Shown: piece by piece, positions 50,290 to 60,025 of the stretch | Layout: every line of letters begins with the position of its first letter | How positions within the stretch are numbered: position 1 is the stretch's first letter | Source: CAYLPJ01 sp964385465 | GTDB lineage: Bacteria > Planctomycetota > Phycisphaerae > SM23-33 | DNA: 64,000 nucleotides | Assembly: GCA_964385465.1 (NCBI GenBank) | Contig: CAYLPJ010000034.1 | Span: forward strand, 6,162-70,161 | Direction: 5' to 3' | Notes under the pieces: generated by a model | The model's input: the letters and a program-made list of their open reading frames with translations, nothing else | Database searches by the model: none | Told to the model about the DNA's origin: nothing | Made by a program: the position numbers and the translations under genes

Positions 50290-51810
50290 TCAGTCGAGCT
50301 TCATGGACATCAGGAACTCGGCGTTGCTCCTGGCCTTGGCCAGGCGGCTGAGCAGCAGTTCCATCGCCTCGACGGGCTGCATGTCGGCCAGGACCTTCCG
50401 GAGGCGGTAGATCAGCTTGAGCTCCTGGGGGTCCAGCAGCAGCTCCTCCTTGCGTGTGCCGGAGCGGCTGATGTCGATGGCCGGCCAGACGCGGCGGTCG
50501 ACGAGGCGGCGGTCGAGGTGCAACTCGCTGTTGCCCGTGCCCTTGAACTCCTCGAAGATGACCTCGTCCATGCGGCTGCCGGTGTCGACCAGCGCCGTGC
50601 CGATGACCGTCAGCGAGCCGCCCTCCTCGATCTTCCGTGCGGCCCCGAAGAACCGCTTGGGTGCCTGGAGGGCCGAGGCGTCCACGCCGCCGGTGAGGAT
50701 CTTCCCCGAGTGCGGCGCTTCGGTGTTGTACGCCCTGGCCAGCCGCGTGATGCTGTCCAGCAGAATCACCACGTCCCTGCCGTACTCCACCATCCGCTTG
50801 GCCTTGGCCGAGACCATCTCGGCGATCTGGATGTGCCGGCTGGCCGGCTCGTCGAACGTCGAGCTGATCACCTCGGCGGTGGTGTTCCGCTTCATGTCGG
50901 TGACCTCCTCGGGCCGCTCGTCGATCAGCAGAATGATGATGAACGTCTCGGGGTGGTTGTAGGCGATGGCGTTGGCCATCTTCTGAAGCAGCACGGTCTT
51001 GCCGGTCCGCGGGGGCGCGACGATGAGCATCCGCTGGCCGAAGCCGATCGGCGTGACGAGGTTGACCACGCGCATGTTGAGCTCTTCGGCCTGGGCTTCA
51101 AGAAAGACGCGGTGCTCGGGGTGGGTCGGCGTGAGGTCCTCGAAGTTGACCTTCTCGGTGAGCTGGTCGGGGGCCTCGAAGTTCACCGCCTCGACGCGGA
51201 GCAGCGCGAAATACTTCTCGGACTCCTTCGGCGGGCGGATCTGCCCGGCCACGATGTTCCCCTGGCGCAGCCCGAAGCGGCGGATCTGGCTGGGCGAGAC
51301 GTAGATGTCGTCGGGGCTGGGAAGGTAGTCGTAGTCCGGGCTGCGGAGGAACCCGAAGCCGTCGGGGAGAATCTCCAGGACCCCCTCGCCGTACATGAGC
51401 CCGTCCTTCTGGATCCGGCTCTTGAGGATCTTGAAGACCAGCTCCTGCTTGCCCAGCCCGGCGTACTCGGCGAGGTCCTCCTCCTTGGCGATCTCGTGCA
51501 GCTCGGCGACCGTCATCTTCTGGAGGTCGGTGATGTGGAGATTGCCTCGTTTGACGCGCTCGTACTTCTGGTGCATCTCCTCGTCGAAGCTGGCGATGGA
51601 CTCCTCCCCGCCGGCGTCGCCGGCCTGGCCCTCCGAGACGGCTGCCTCGTCGGTCTCGGGAGCCTGCTCGGCCTGTTCGGCCTGTTCGACCGGCTCGGCC
51701 TGCTCGACCGGCTCGGCCTGCTCGGCCGGCTTCGGCTCGTCCTTGCGGGAGGTCTTGCGTTTGGCGGCCTTGGACGTCTTCTTGGCGGCCTTCTTCGCTG
51801 TCTTTGCCAT
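50290..51810 (-). CDS. rho: Transcription termination factor Rho
   Basis: Protein of 506 residues. The first 105 residues are a lysine/alanine- then glutamate/glutamine-rich extension ([28 protein letters not shown]). The Rho N-terminal helix domain ([18 protein letters not shown]) and RNA-binding OSB fold ([19 protein letters not shown]) follow. The ATPase has Walker [23 protein letters not shown], and the Q/R-loop residues. It is a hexameric RNA helicase ending Rho-dependent transcripts. The start is at ATG 51810; the open frame continues upstream without family features. The gap to coaE is 64 bases. Confidence 0.97.
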   Translation of the reverse strand: MAKTAKKAAKKTSKAAKRKTSRKDEPKPAEQAEPVEQAEPVEQAEQAEQAPETDEAAVSEGQAGDAGGEESIASFDEEMHQKYERVKRGNLHITDLQKMTVAELHEIAKEEDLAEYAGLGKQELVFKILKSRIQKDGLMYGEGVLEILPDGFGFLRSPDYDYLPSPDDIYVSPSQIRRFGLRQGNIVAGQIRPPKESEKYFALLRVEAVNFEAPDQLTEKVNFEDLTPTHPEHRVFLEAQAEELNMRVVNLVTPIGFGQRMLIVAPPRTGKTVLLQKMANAIAYNHPETFIIILLIDERPEEVTDMKRNTTAEVISSTFDEPASRHIQIAEMVSAKAKRMVEYGRDVVILLDSITRLARAYNTEAPHSGKILTGGVDASALQAPKRFFGAARKIEEGGSLTVIGTALVDTGSRMDEVIFEEFKGTGNSELHLDRRLVDRRVWPAIDISRSGTRKEELLLDPQELKLIYRLRKVLADMQPVEAMELLLSRLAKARSNAEFLMSMKLD

Positions 51811-51874
51811 GGCTGGTTCCGTCTGGGGCTGGAGGAGGATCGTGTCGGGATCGGCAGACAAGGGTCCTGCAAGG

Positions 51875-52507
51875 TCAATCCACATCGACACGGATTCGAT
51901 GGAAAAGCTGGCGGATTTGCTGCCGCAGGCGTGGGACGCTGAAACCGTTCTCGATAGTATAGTCGCACCGTGCGCGTTTTCTGTCCAGTGAAAATTGCGC
52001 TTTTTCCCGGCGTTCCCACTCTCGCTCGGTCCAGCCTCGCCCGGCCATCACCCGCCGCTTCCGCTCCTCGGCGGGGGCGTCGACGAACACGCAGTGCGTG
52101 CAGGCGTCCTCGCAGCCGGCCTCGAAAAGCACCGCGGCGTCCAGGACCACCCCCGCGGCGGCCGGGTCGGCAAGGGCGTCGGCGGCCCGGCGGTCGATCT
52201 CGGCCCGGATCCTCGGATGCAGCAGGGCGTTGAGCCTGGCCAGCTCGGCCTCGTCGGCGAAGACGAGCCGCGCCAGCGCCGGGCGGTCGACGTCTCCATG
52301 CTCGTCGAAGGCGCCCGGGCCCCACATTTGCCGCACGGCCTGGCGGACGTCCGGGTCCTCCAGCAGCTCGTGCCCGATGGCGTCGGCATCGATCACGCGG
52401 CAGCCCAGGCGGCCGAATTCGGCGGCGACGAGGCTCTTTCCCGCGCCGATCCCGCCGGCCAGGCCGATCACCGGCTTCTCAGGTGCAGAGGAAGGGGATT
52501 CGCTCAT
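51875..52507 (-). CDS. coaE: Dephospho-CoA kinase
   Basis: Protein of 210 residues that completes coenzyme A synthesis by phosphorylating the 3'-hydroxyl of dephospho-CoA. It has P-loop [11 protein letters not shown] (15-25), the DAD motif ([12 protein letters not shown]) and the HPRIR segment, with the usual CoaE lid ([20 protein letters not shown]). Length is normal. It sits directly upstream of rho on the same strand and is probably co-transcribed with it. Confidence 0.93.
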   Translation of the reverse strand: MSESPSSAPEKPVIGLAGGIGAGKSLVAAEFGRLGCRVIDADAIGHELLEDPDVRQAVRQMWGPGAFDEHGDVDRPALARLVFADEAELARLNALLHPRIRAEIDRRAADALADPAAAGVVLDAAVLFEAGCEDACTHCVFVDAPAEERKRRVMAGRGWTEREWERREKAQFSLDRKRARCDYTIENGFSVPRLRQQIRQLFHRIRVDVD

Positions 52508-52571
52508 GACACGCGCATTGTCGCCCCGGCGGGGGGGAAGTCAACCGCGGCGAGCTCCGGGCCTGCGGCGG

Positions 52572-52799
52572 CTAGCCGGCTTCGTTTCGCGTTGCGGCGC
52601 GGCCGGGGTAGAGCTGCACACCCAGGCCGCTGCGGAGCAAGGCGCGGTTGAGCTGTCTGGTCGAGGTCCGGGCCAGTCGGCAGGCATCGGCGTGGTCGAT
52701 GCGGTTGTCGGCGTAGAGTTGGACCGCCACGGCAAGGCGGACGTCGGATTCGTTGGCCTCGGCCCGTCGGAGGATGTCGTCTGGCAGCGTGATGTCCAT
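52572..52799 (-). CDS. Small UPF0175-like protein (VapB-type antitoxin fold)
   Basis: Protein of 75 residues opening [19 protein letters not shown], followed by a helix [25 protein letters not shown]. This fits UPF0175 proteins, which resemble antitoxins of type II systems. No PIN or other toxin gene adjoins it, so it is an orphan or a regulator of something else. It is coaE-side and reads the same way, 64 bases before coaE. Confidence 0.55.
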   Translation of the reverse strand: MDITLPDDILRRAEANESDVRLAVAVQLYADNRIDHADACRLARTSTRQLNRALLRSGLGVQLYPGRAATRNEAG

Positions 52800-52931
52800 G
52801 AGCGGTCGCCTGTGTGCCCAGGCGCCCGGGGACCCGCGATGGCGGGGGCGCCCGAGGACATATCGGCCGCTCGGGGCGGCAGGTTCAGCACGGCGCGGCA
52901 GCCGGCGGGAACGATTTTTCTCCCCGGCGGC

Positions 52932-52960
52932 TTGAGATCGGCCGGGGGGCTCGCTCTAAT
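52932..52960 (+). promoter_or_regulatory. Promoter of guaB
   Basis: TTGAGA (52932-52937), 17-base spacer, TCTAAT (52955-52960), 31 bases ahead of the ATG. The match to sigma-70 consensus is good in both boxes and the spacing is optimal; a leader of about 25 bases containing GGGAGGA results. Confidence 0.65.
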
Positions 52961-52991
52961 CGGAAAAAGGGCCCCTGCCCGGGAGGAATTC

Positions 52992-54461
52992 ATGCTGGAC
53001 CGAGTACTTGGCGAAGGAATCACGTTCGACGACGTGCTGCTCGTCCCCGCCCGTTCCGCGGTCGTTTCCGATCGGCTGGACATGTCCACGAACCTCACGC
53101 GGGGCGTCCGTCTGAACATCCCGTTGGTTTCGGCCCCGATGGACACGGTCACCGAAGCGGCCCTGGCGATCGCGCTGGCCCAGGAGGGCGGGCTGGGCGT
53201 GATCCACAAGAACCTCAGCATCGAGTCCCAGGCCCGGGAGGTCGAGAAGGTCAAGCGGTCGGAGAACGGGATCATCACCGACCCGGTCACCCTCCCGCCG
53301 GATGCCTCGACCGAGACGGCCCGGCGGCTGATGAACCAGCACAACGTCTCGGGCTTCCCCATCGTCGAGAAGGGCGGGAAGCTCGTAGGCATCCTCACCC
53401 GCCGGGACATGAAGTTCCTCTCCGAGGACACCGTCATTGAAGACGTGATGACCCGCGAGAACCTCGTCACCGCCGCGCCGCAGACCTCCCTCGACGCGGC
53501 CGAGAAGATCCTCAACCGCCACAAGGTCGAGAAGCTGCTGCTGGTGGACGGGGGCGGCAAGCTGGCGGGGCTGATCACGATGCGGGACATCGAGAAGCTC
53601 CGGCAGTTCCCGCGAAGCTGCAAGGACGGGCGCGGGCGGCTCCGCGTGGGCGGGGCGGTGGGCCTGTTGGAGTTCGAGCGGGCCGAGGCGCTGGTCGCCA
53701 AGGAAGCGGACGTGCTGGTGATCGACACGTCGCACGGGCACAAGGACATCGTGCTGGAGACGATCCGGCAGATCAAGTCGCGGCACGACATCCAGTTGAT
53801 CGCGGGCAACATCGCCACCGCCGACGCGGCCGGGGACCTCATCGACGCCGGCGCCGACGGGCTCCGCGTGGGCATCGGCCCGGGGGCGATCTGCACCACG
53901 CGGGTGGTCACCGGCGTGGGCGTCCCGCAGATCACGGCGATCAGCGAGTGCGTCGGCGCGGCCGACGGATCGGGCGTGCCGGTGATCGCCGACGGCGGGA
54001 TCCGCCACAGCGGGGACATGACCAAGGCCCTGGCCTCGGGCGCGTCGGCGGTGATGATGGGCAGCCTGTTCGCCGGGCTGGACGAGGCGCCGGGCAAGAT
54101 GATCATCTACCGCGGGCGGCGGTTCAAGACGTACCGGGGCATGGGCTCGATGGACGCGATGCTCTCGGGCTCCGCAGACCGCTACAATCAGGCGGGCAAC
54201 GACCGCAGCAAGCTCGTGCCCGAGGGCGTCGAGGGCCGCGTGCCCTACCGCGGACCGCTGGCGGACTTCGTCTACCAGCTCCTCGGCGGGCTCCGCAGCG
54301 GCATGGACCACTGCGGCACCGAGACCATCGACGCCCTGAGGACGGAGGCGAAGTTCATCCGCGTCTCCGCCGCCACCGTGGCCGAAAGCCACCCCCACGA
54401 CATCCAGATCACCCACGAGGCGCCGAACTACACCATCCCCATCACGATGGATGAGGAATAG
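52992..54461 (+). CDS. guaB: IMP dehydrogenase
   Basis: Protein of 489 residues catalysing IMP to XMP, the committed step of GMP synthesis, with NAD+. The catalytic cysteine is C301 in [11 protein letters not shown]. Two CBS domains (about 95-205) interrupt the barrel after strand 2, as usual. The flap region GMGSMDAM and the C-terminal [11 protein letters not shown] are intact. GGGAGGA lies ahead of ATG 52992. Confidence 0.97.
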   Translation: MLDRVLGEGITFDDVLLVPARSAVVSDRLDMSTNLTRGVRLNIPLVSAPMDTVTEAALAIALAQEGGLGVIHKNLSIESQAREVEKVKRSENGIITDPVTLPPDASTETARRLMNQHNVSGFPIVEKGGKLVGILTRRDMKFLSEDTVIEDVMTRENLVTAAPQTSLDAAEKILNRHKVEKLLLVDGGGKLAGLITMRDIEKLRQFPRSCKDGRGRLRVGGAVGLLEFERAEALVAKEADVLVIDTSHGHKDIVLETIRQIKSRHDIQLIAGNIATADAAGDLIDAGADGLRVGIGPGAICTTRVVTGVGVPQITAISECVGAADGSGVPVIADGGIRHSGDMTKALASGASAVMMGSLFAGLDEAPGKMIIYRGRRFKTYRGMGSMDAMLSGSADRYNQAGNDRSKLVPEGVEGRVPYRGPLADFVYQLLGGLRSGMDHCGTETIDALRTEAKFIRVSAATVAESHPHDIQITHEAPNYTIPITMDEE

Positions 54462-54523
54462 CCCGCCGGGCCCCCGGCCGGGGCGCCGCGGGCCGGCGCA
54501 CGCACAGGCAACGGAGAGCAACC

Positions 54524-55051
54524 ATGAGACGAACATCCCGGACCGCTTGGGCCGCCATTGCGATCCTGGCCGCCGCGACGGTCGGCTGCAACACCGCCAC
54601 GCCCGGCACCAGCCGCTCGCTGGGGGCGGTGGAGTACACCAAGGCTTTCGTGGCCGGCAAGGACGTGATGAGCCAGTATTACTCCGTCGCGTCCGCCGAC
54701 GCGGAGAAGGGCATCATCCGGGCCCGCCCCAAGCCGACCGACGCCCCCAAGGAGCGCATCCTCGGCGGATCGCCCGCACGCCACCTGGCCACGCTGCGCC
54801 TCCGCGACGAGGGCAAGGCCGTCATCGCCTACGCCACCGTGGCGCTCCAGCGCCAGGGCGGCGAGGTCCTCGGCGGCATGCCCGCACAGGAGGAGAACTA
54901 CACCACCGTGCCCAACCGCACGCCCGCCGAGCGCACGGCCGCGACGACCGTCGAGCAGAACGAGTCCTGGCGGACGGTCGAGTACGACCACCAGGTCGAG
55001 CGGGCGATCCTGCGCGACCTGTTCGGCGCCCTGCATCCCCAGGCCCCGTAG
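54524..55051 (+). CDS. Small lipoprotein of unknown function
   Basis: Protein of 175 residues with a lipoprotein signal (AAIAILAAATVGC, lipid-attached C22). The mature part has no family I recognise; it is rich in charged residues and mixed alpha/beta in pattern (HLATLRLRDEGKAVIAYATVALQRQG). Probably attached to a membrane facing the periplasm-like space. It is in the same direction as guaB with 62 bases between. Confidence 0.65.
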   Translation: MRRTSRTAWAAIAILAAATVGCNTATPGTSRSLGAVEYTKAFVAGKDVMSQYYSVASADAEKGIIRARPKPTDAPKERILGGSPARHLATLRLRDEGKAVIAYATVALQRQGGEVLGGMPAQEENYTTVPNRTPAERTAATTVEQNESWRTVEYDHQVERAILRDLFGALHPQAP

Positions 55052-55105
55052 CATCGCATCCGGCGTCTGTCACGGCGGCGCCCCCATCGGAAAGGACCGC
55101 AGCGA

Positions 55106-55864
55106 ATGAGACCCGTCGCGCTTCAGTTGTACAGCGTACGCGAGTACGCCAAGGAGGACCTCCCGGCCACGCTGGCGAAGGTCGCCCAGATGGGCTACGC
55201 GGGCGTGGAATTCTCGGGCTTTCACGGCCGGGAGCCGCGGGAGATGCGCAAGGTGCTGGACGACCTGGACCTGCGCGCGTCGTCGGCGCACTGGTCGCTG
55301 GCGACCGAGGAGAACCTCCAGGAGATCGTCGACTTCGCCGGGCTCTTTGACGTCAGCGTCACGGTCTCCGGCTGGAAGCCTCGGGAGGACTGGGACAGCG
55401 TCGACGGCGTCAAGCGGATCGCCGAGGCGTTCCAGAAGTCCGCCGAGTTGCTCAAGCCTCACGGCATTATCCAGGCATACCACAACCACTGGTGGGAGCT
55501 GCAGGACCTCGACGGGCGCCGGGGGACGGAGGTCTTCCTCGATCAGGCCCCCGACGCCGCCGCCGAGCTGGACGTCTACTGGGCCTGCCGCTTCGGCGAG
55601 GTCGACGTCCCCGCCTTCCTCCGCACATGGGGCAGCCGCTGCCCGCTGGTGCACATCAAGGACGGGCCGCTCGTCGAGGGCGAGCCGCACACCGCCGTCG
55701 GGGCCGGCAAGATGGATATCCCCTCGGTCGTCGACGCCCTCGACGAGGACACCACCCAGTGGCTCATCGTCGAGATCGACCGCTGCGAGGACGACATGCT
55801 CCGCGCCTGCGCCGACAGCCTGGAGTACCTCGTCGCCAACGACCTCGGCCGGGGCCGGGGGTAG
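55106..55864 (+). CDS. Sugar phosphate isomerase/epimerase (xylose isomerase-like TIM barrel)
   Basis: Protein of 252 residues with the AP-endonuclease-2/IolE-type barrel: VALQLYSVREYAKED, GYAGVEFSGFHG, AYHNHWWE (metal-binding His/Glu), PLVHIKDGP and WLIVEIDRCEDD at the strand ends. It probably isomerises or dehydrates a sugar or inositol derivative; the substrate is not evident. GAAAGGACC precedes ATG 55106. It belongs to a run of sugar genes. Confidence 0.78.
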   Translation: MRPVALQLYSVREYAKEDLPATLAKVAQMGYAGVEFSGFHGREPREMRKVLDDLDLRASSAHWSLATEENLQEIVDFAGLFDVSVTVSGWKPREDWDSVDGVKRIAEAFQKSAELLKPHGIIQAYHNHWWELQDLDGRRGTEVFLDQAPDAAAELDVYWACRFGEVDVPAFLRTWGSRCPLVHIKDGPLVEGEPHTAVGAGKMDIPSVVDALDEDTTQWLIVEIDRCEDDMLRACADSLEYLVANDLGRGRG

Positions 55865-55968
55865 ACCCCCGCGGCCCGCTCCGCCCGGCGCGTCTTGACG
55901 TTGACAGGCGCCCGATGTGCGTCTAGGCTTCTGGCGACGCAGTGGACCGCTTGCCCATGGAGAACGCA

Positions 55969-57414
55969 ATGGCCGACGTGGACGCCATCCGCCAGACGCT
56001 CTCAGAACATGGCCAGGAGCACGTGCTGGCCTTCTACGACGAGTTGGACGAGCCGCGCCGCAACGCCCTGCTGGAGCAGTTGGCGGCGATCGATTTCGAC
56101 CGGCTGGACCGCTGGATCGATCGGTACGTCAAGAACAGGCCCGAGGTGGAGATCCCCGCCAGGATCGAGCCGCCGGAGATCGTCCCCGCCCGCCCGACCG
56201 GCGAGCAGGCCGAGCTGTGCGAACGGGCGCGGAAGCGCGGCGAGCAGTTGCTGGCCGACGGAAAGGTGGCGGCGTTCGTCGTCGCCGGCGGACAGGGCAC
56301 GCGCCTGGGCTACGACGGGCCCAAGGGCTGCTTCGAGGTCACCCCCGTCACGCACAAGCCGCTGTTCCAGGTCTTCGCCGAGCAGATCCTCGCCGCCGGG
56401 CGCCGGGCCAAGACGCCCATCCCCTGGTACGTCATGACCTCTCGCGCCAACGACGTCCAGACCCGGGCGTTCTTTCGCCGGCACGACTTCTTCGGGCTCA
56501 ACCCCAAGGACGTCTTCTTCTTCACCCAGGGCATGCTGCCCGCCATCGGGTACGACGGCAAGCTCCTGCTGGCCGACAAGGGCCACCTCGCACTCAGCCC
56601 CGACGGGCATGGCGGCTGCCTGCCGGCCATGCGGAACAGCGGCGCCCTGGACGACATGGCCGAGCGGGGCGTGGAGCTGATCAGCTACTTCCAGGTGGAC
56701 AACCCGCTGGTGCACTGCGTCGACCCGCTGTTCCTCGGCCTGCACGAGCTGCAGGGCGCGGAGATGAGCGCCAAGTGCCTGCCCAAGCGGGACCCGATGG
56801 AGAAGCTGGGCAACTTCTGCGTGGTGGACGGCAAGGTGCGGGTGATCGAGTACTCCGACATGCCGGAGGATCTCGCCCGCGCCACCACCGACGACGGGCG
56901 GCTGAAGTTCAGCGCCGGGTCGATCGCCATCCACGTGCTCGGCCGGGCGTTCGTCGAGCGGCTGACCGAAGGCGGCGAGTGCGCGCTGCCCTTCCATCGC
57001 GCCGACAAGGCCGTCTCCTACGTCAACGCCAACGGCGAGACCGTCAAGCCCGAGGAGCCCAACGCCGTCAAGCTGGAGATGTTCGTCTTCGACGCCATGC
57101 CCCTGGCCGAGGAGACCGTCATCCTCGAGACCGATCGCAGCGAGGAGTTCAGCCCCGTCAAGAACGCCGAGGGCGAGGACAGCCCGACCACCTGCCTCCA
57201 CGACCAGGTCCGCAGGGCGGCGGAGTGGCTGGAAGAGGCCGGCATCCACGTCCCGCGCGACGCCGACGGGCAGGTCGCCTCGGCCATCGAGGTCTGCCCG
57301 CTGTACGCCGACTCCGCCGAGGCCCTGGCGCGGAAGGTCGACCGCGACCTGACCATCCCCACCGGGCGAAACGTCTACCTTGGCTCCCGCGGGCAGACCG
57401 GCGGCCTGCGGTGA
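55969..57414 (+). CDS. UDP-sugar pyrophosphorylase, UAP/UDPGP type
   Basis: Protein of 481 residues with the nucleotide-binding loop GGQGTRLGYDGPKG (107-120), a metal site region SYFQVDNPLVHCVDP, the MSAKCLPKRDPMEKLG segment and the C-terminal left-handed-helix-like end. This is the eukaryote-like UDP-GlcNAc pyrophosphorylase (UAP/QRI1) group rather than the bacterial GlmU, a type well represented in planctomycetes. It would form UDP-GlcNAc or a related UDP-sugar. I chose ATG 55969 (GGAG six bases upstream) over ATG 55957 and GTG 55942. Confidence 0.85.
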   Translation: MADVDAIRQTLSEHGQEHVLAFYDELDEPRRNALLEQLAAIDFDRLDRWIDRYVKNRPEVEIPARIEPPEIVPARPTGEQAELCERARKRGEQLLADGKVAAFVVAGGQGTRLGYDGPKGCFEVTPVTHKPLFQVFAEQILAAGRRAKTPIPWYVMTSRANDVQTRAFFRRHDFFGLNPKDVFFFTQGMLPAIGYDGKLLLADKGHLALSPDGHGGCLPAMRNSGALDDMAERGVELISYFQVDNPLVHCVDPLFLGLHELQGAEMSAKCLPKRDPMEKLGNFCVVDGKVRVIEYSDMPEDLARATTDDGRLKFSAGSIAIHVLGRAFVERLTEGGECALPFHRADKAVSYVNANGETVKPEEPNAVKLEMFVFDAMPLAEETVILETDRSEEFSPVKNAEGEDSPTTCLHDQVRRAAEWLEEAGIHVPRDADGQVASAIEVCPLYADSAEALARKVDRDLTIPTGRNVYLGSRGQTGGLR

Positions 57415-57451
57415 CTCCCGCCAGAGCCCTTCGACCACCATTGGACGATCG

Positions 57452-58600
57452 ATGACATCGCAAAGCGACCTCCCGCCGTTGCCGCTGTCGCCGTTGCCGG
57501 CGATCGACCTGCGGCACCTGTTCGTGCTGACCGACGATACGGGTATCCTCCAGCACGCCACGCTCTCGACGCCCGATCTGCATCACGGCTACTGCACCGA
57601 CGACAACGCCCGGGCGCTGATCGCCGCGGTGAAGGTCTGCTCGCTGTCGCGCGAGCTCTGGGCCGAGGGCCAGACCATCGCCTCCGACCCCGACCGCCTG
57701 CTGATCGCCACCCAGCGCTACCTCGCCTTCCTGGCCTACGCCTGGAACCCCGACGCCCGCCGCTTCCGGAACTTCATGCAGTACGACCGCACCTGGCTGG
57801 AGACCGTCGGCAGCGAGGACAGCCACGCACGCACCGTCTGGGGGCTCGGAAAAGCGGTCCGGCTCGCGCCGAACCAGTACATCCTCGGCCTCGCCGACCA
57901 CCTCATCCGCGAGGCCCTCCCGGCCGTGCGGGAGTTCCAGTACCTCCGCCCCTGGGCCTACTCGCTCCTGGGCGTGGTCGAGTACCTGATGGTCCACCCC
58001 GACGACGACGACATGCGGGACGTGCTGCGGAGCATGGCCGAGCACATCCACGGCATCCTTCGCGAGAACGCCAAGGAGGACTGGCCCTGGTGGGAGGACT
58101 GGCTGACGTGGGGCAACGCGAAGTTGCCGCACGCGCTGCTGGTCGCCGGGGCGACGCTCAACCGCCCGGACATGATCGACGACGCCGTCCGCAGCCTCCG
58201 CTGGCTGGTGGACGTCCAGACCGGCGACGGCGGACAGCTCTCCATTGTCGGCAACAACGGCTGGTACGTACGAGGCAGCGAGAGGGCGCGGTTCGCCCAG
58301 CAGCCCATCGAGGCCAAGGGGATGGTACAGACCTGCCTGGCCGCCGCGGCGGTCACCGGCGAGCAGCAATGGGCCGACCACGCCTGCCGGTGCTTCGAGT
58401 GGTTCACCGGCCGCAACGACATCGGCCAGGCGCTGTACGACCCGGCCACCGGCGGCGGGCAGGACGGGCTGGAGGCCAACGGGGTCAACGCCAACCAGGG
58501 CGCCGAGTCCACGCTGGCGTACATCCTGTCTGTCCTGGAGCTGCACCACTACGCCCACGCCGCCACCCACGACGAGCTGTACCTGCCGACGGCGGAATGA
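57452..58600 (+). CDS. Alpha/alpha-barrel protein related to glycosyltransferase-associated domains
   Basis: Protein of 382 residues, wholly helical in pattern, with the conserved opening HLFVLTDDTGILQHATLSTPDLHHGYCTDDNAR (residues about 20-52, named here by position and key residues TDD, H, D, GYC, DDN). Repeated W-rich helices follow (DWPWWEDWLTWGNAKLPHAL, CFEWFTGRNDIG). This unit is found at the C-terminus of some glycosyltransferases or as a separate gene in polysaccharide loci. It may bind or cleave oligosaccharides. It is 37 bases after the pyrophosphorylase, so the two probably form an operon. Confidence 0.6.
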   Translation: MTSQSDLPPLPLSPLPAIDLRHLFVLTDDTGILQHATLSTPDLHHGYCTDDNARALIAAVKVCSLSRELWAEGQTIASDPDRLLIATQRYLAFLAYAWNPDARRFRNFMQYDRTWLETVGSEDSHARTVWGLGKAVRLAPNQYILGLADHLIREALPAVREFQYLRPWAYSLLGVVEYLMVHPDDDDMRDVLRSMAEHIHGILRENAKEDWPWWEDWLTWGNAKLPHALLVAGATLNRPDMIDDAVRSLRWLVDVQTGDGGQLSIVGNNGWYVRGSERARFAQQPIEAKGMVQTCLAAAAVTGEQQWADHACRCFEWFTGRNDIGQALYDPATGGGQDGLEANGVNANQGAESTLAYILSVLELHHYAHAATHDELYLPTAE

Positions 58601-58620
58601 CCGGCGCGCGGACGCGCCGG
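58601..58620 (+). terminator. Perfect GC stem-loop at the gene end
   Basis: CCGGCGCG (58601-58608) pairs with CGCGCCGG (58613-58620) over a four-base loop, starting immediately after the stop codon. No T-run follows, so it is a Rho-type or stabilising end structure. The remaining 58621-58858 shows no gene or recognised signal. Confidence 0.5.
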
Positions 58621-58858
58621 AAGAACCGGAGCGCCATCACCGAATCTCAAGCAAGGACCAGATACCGAACAGCAGACGCGGCGACCTCCGGGGGCCGACA
58701 GATGCCTTGAGAAGCCGCGCCGCCTCCGGTCGCGCTTCCGGCGTTCGGGGCCTTGGCTGTTGGCGCTTGTGGTTTGCTTGGGATCCGGTGCCCGGTGCTT
58801 GGAAACCGGCGGGCAGCGTCCCGCCCGCGCATGAGACAACCCGAAAAGGAGCCTTCAC

Positions 58859-59944
58859 GTGACGACAGCCATCGACCTCCGCCAGGATTGCGACTATGCC
58901 CTTCTCGTCCCCACCAGCATGGGCACGCGGCTGACGCCCGCCGACGGCCAGCCCTTCCATTGCAGCCAGACGTTCACCATGCAGGCGACCAGCGCCGAGT
59001 CGAACGTCGCGAGCGTCTCGGCCTTCCTGGGCCTGCCGGTGAAGGTTCTCACGGCGTTCGTCAAGGGCAGCCCGGTCGCGCGGTACATCAAGGACGACCT
59101 CGCCCGCCGTGGCATCGTCTGCGAGGGGCCCGAGGTGGACCAGGGCGGGCCCTGGGGCTACCGCCACCAGTTCAATCTCGCCGACAGCGGCATCGGCGCC
59201 CGCGGGCCTCGCGTCCAGAACGACCGCGCCGGCGAGGTCGCCCGCACGCTCAACGCCAAGGATTTCGACCTCGACCGCATCTTCGGCGACGAGGGCGTCC
59301 AGGTCATCCACATCTCCGGGCTCATCGGCGCGCTGTCGCCGGAGACCGGGCAGTTCTGCCTCGAGCTCGCCCGCGCGGCGAAGAAGTACGGCACGCGGAT
59401 CGCCTTCGACCTCAACCACCGCGCCAGCTTCTGGGCAGGGCGCGAGGCCGAGCTGCGGGAGATCTTCCTGGAGATCGCCGGCGTTGCCGACATCCTCGTC
59501 GGCAACGAGGAAGACTACCAGCTCTGCCTCGGCCTCGAGGGCCCCGAGGCCGGAGGCAAGGACCTCGCGGCCAAGATCGAGGCGTTCAAGGGCATGATCG
59601 GCCGGGCCAGGGAGCAGTTCCCCGGCGCCAAGGCCTTCGCGACCACGCTGCGGGAGGTGGTGCACACGAACCTGCACCGCTGGGGCGCGATCATGTGGGG
59701 CGGGCAGGAGTGGCACGTGATCGAGCCGCGCGAGATCGCCGTCCTCGACCGCATCGGCGGCGGCGACGGCTTCGTCGGCGGGATGCTCTACGCCATTCTC
59801 CGCGGCTGGGAGCCGGCCAGATGGGCGCAGTTCGGCTGGGCGACCGGCGCGCTGGTCACCACGCTGCTGACCGACTACGCCAACCCCGCAGACGAGGAGC
59901 AGATCTGGAGCATCTGGGAAGGAAACGCTCGCGTCCGACGATAG
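58859..59944 (+). CDS. PfkB-family sugar kinase
   Basis: Protein of 361 residues. The C-terminal signature DRIGGGDGFVGGMLYA carries the catalytic aspartate (GGGDGF) and anion hole; NLADSGIGARGPRVQNDRAG and IAFDLNHRASFW fit the sugar-binding and middle regions of 2-keto-3-deoxygluconate kinase-like PfkB members. It would phosphorylate a sugar or keto-sugar acid with ATP. The GTG at 58859 is preceded by AAAAGGAG at seven bases; no ATG alternative is better. Confidence 0.82.
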   Translation: MTTAIDLRQDCDYALLVPTSMGTRLTPADGQPFHCSQTFTMQATSAESNVASVSAFLGLPVKVLTAFVKGSPVARYIKDDLARRGIVCEGPEVDQGGPWGYRHQFNLADSGIGARGPRVQNDRAGEVARTLNAKDFDLDRIFGDEGVQVIHISGLIGALSPETGQFCLELARAAKKYGTRIAFDLNHRASFWAGREAELREIFLEIAGVADILVGNEEDYQLCLGLEGPEAGGKDLAAKIEAFKGMIGRAREQFPGAKAFATTLREVVHTNLHRWGAIMWGGQEWHVIEPREIAVLDRIGGGDGFVGGMLYAILRGWEPARWAQFGWATGALVTTLLTDYANPADEEQIWSIWEGNARVRR

Positions 59945-60025
59945 CTCCGCCGGCCCGTCGGACAGCGCCCGCCGGCCGGTCGGGCTGGCGGATTCCGCCC
60001 GGCCGCGGGTCCGGGACGGCAAGGG

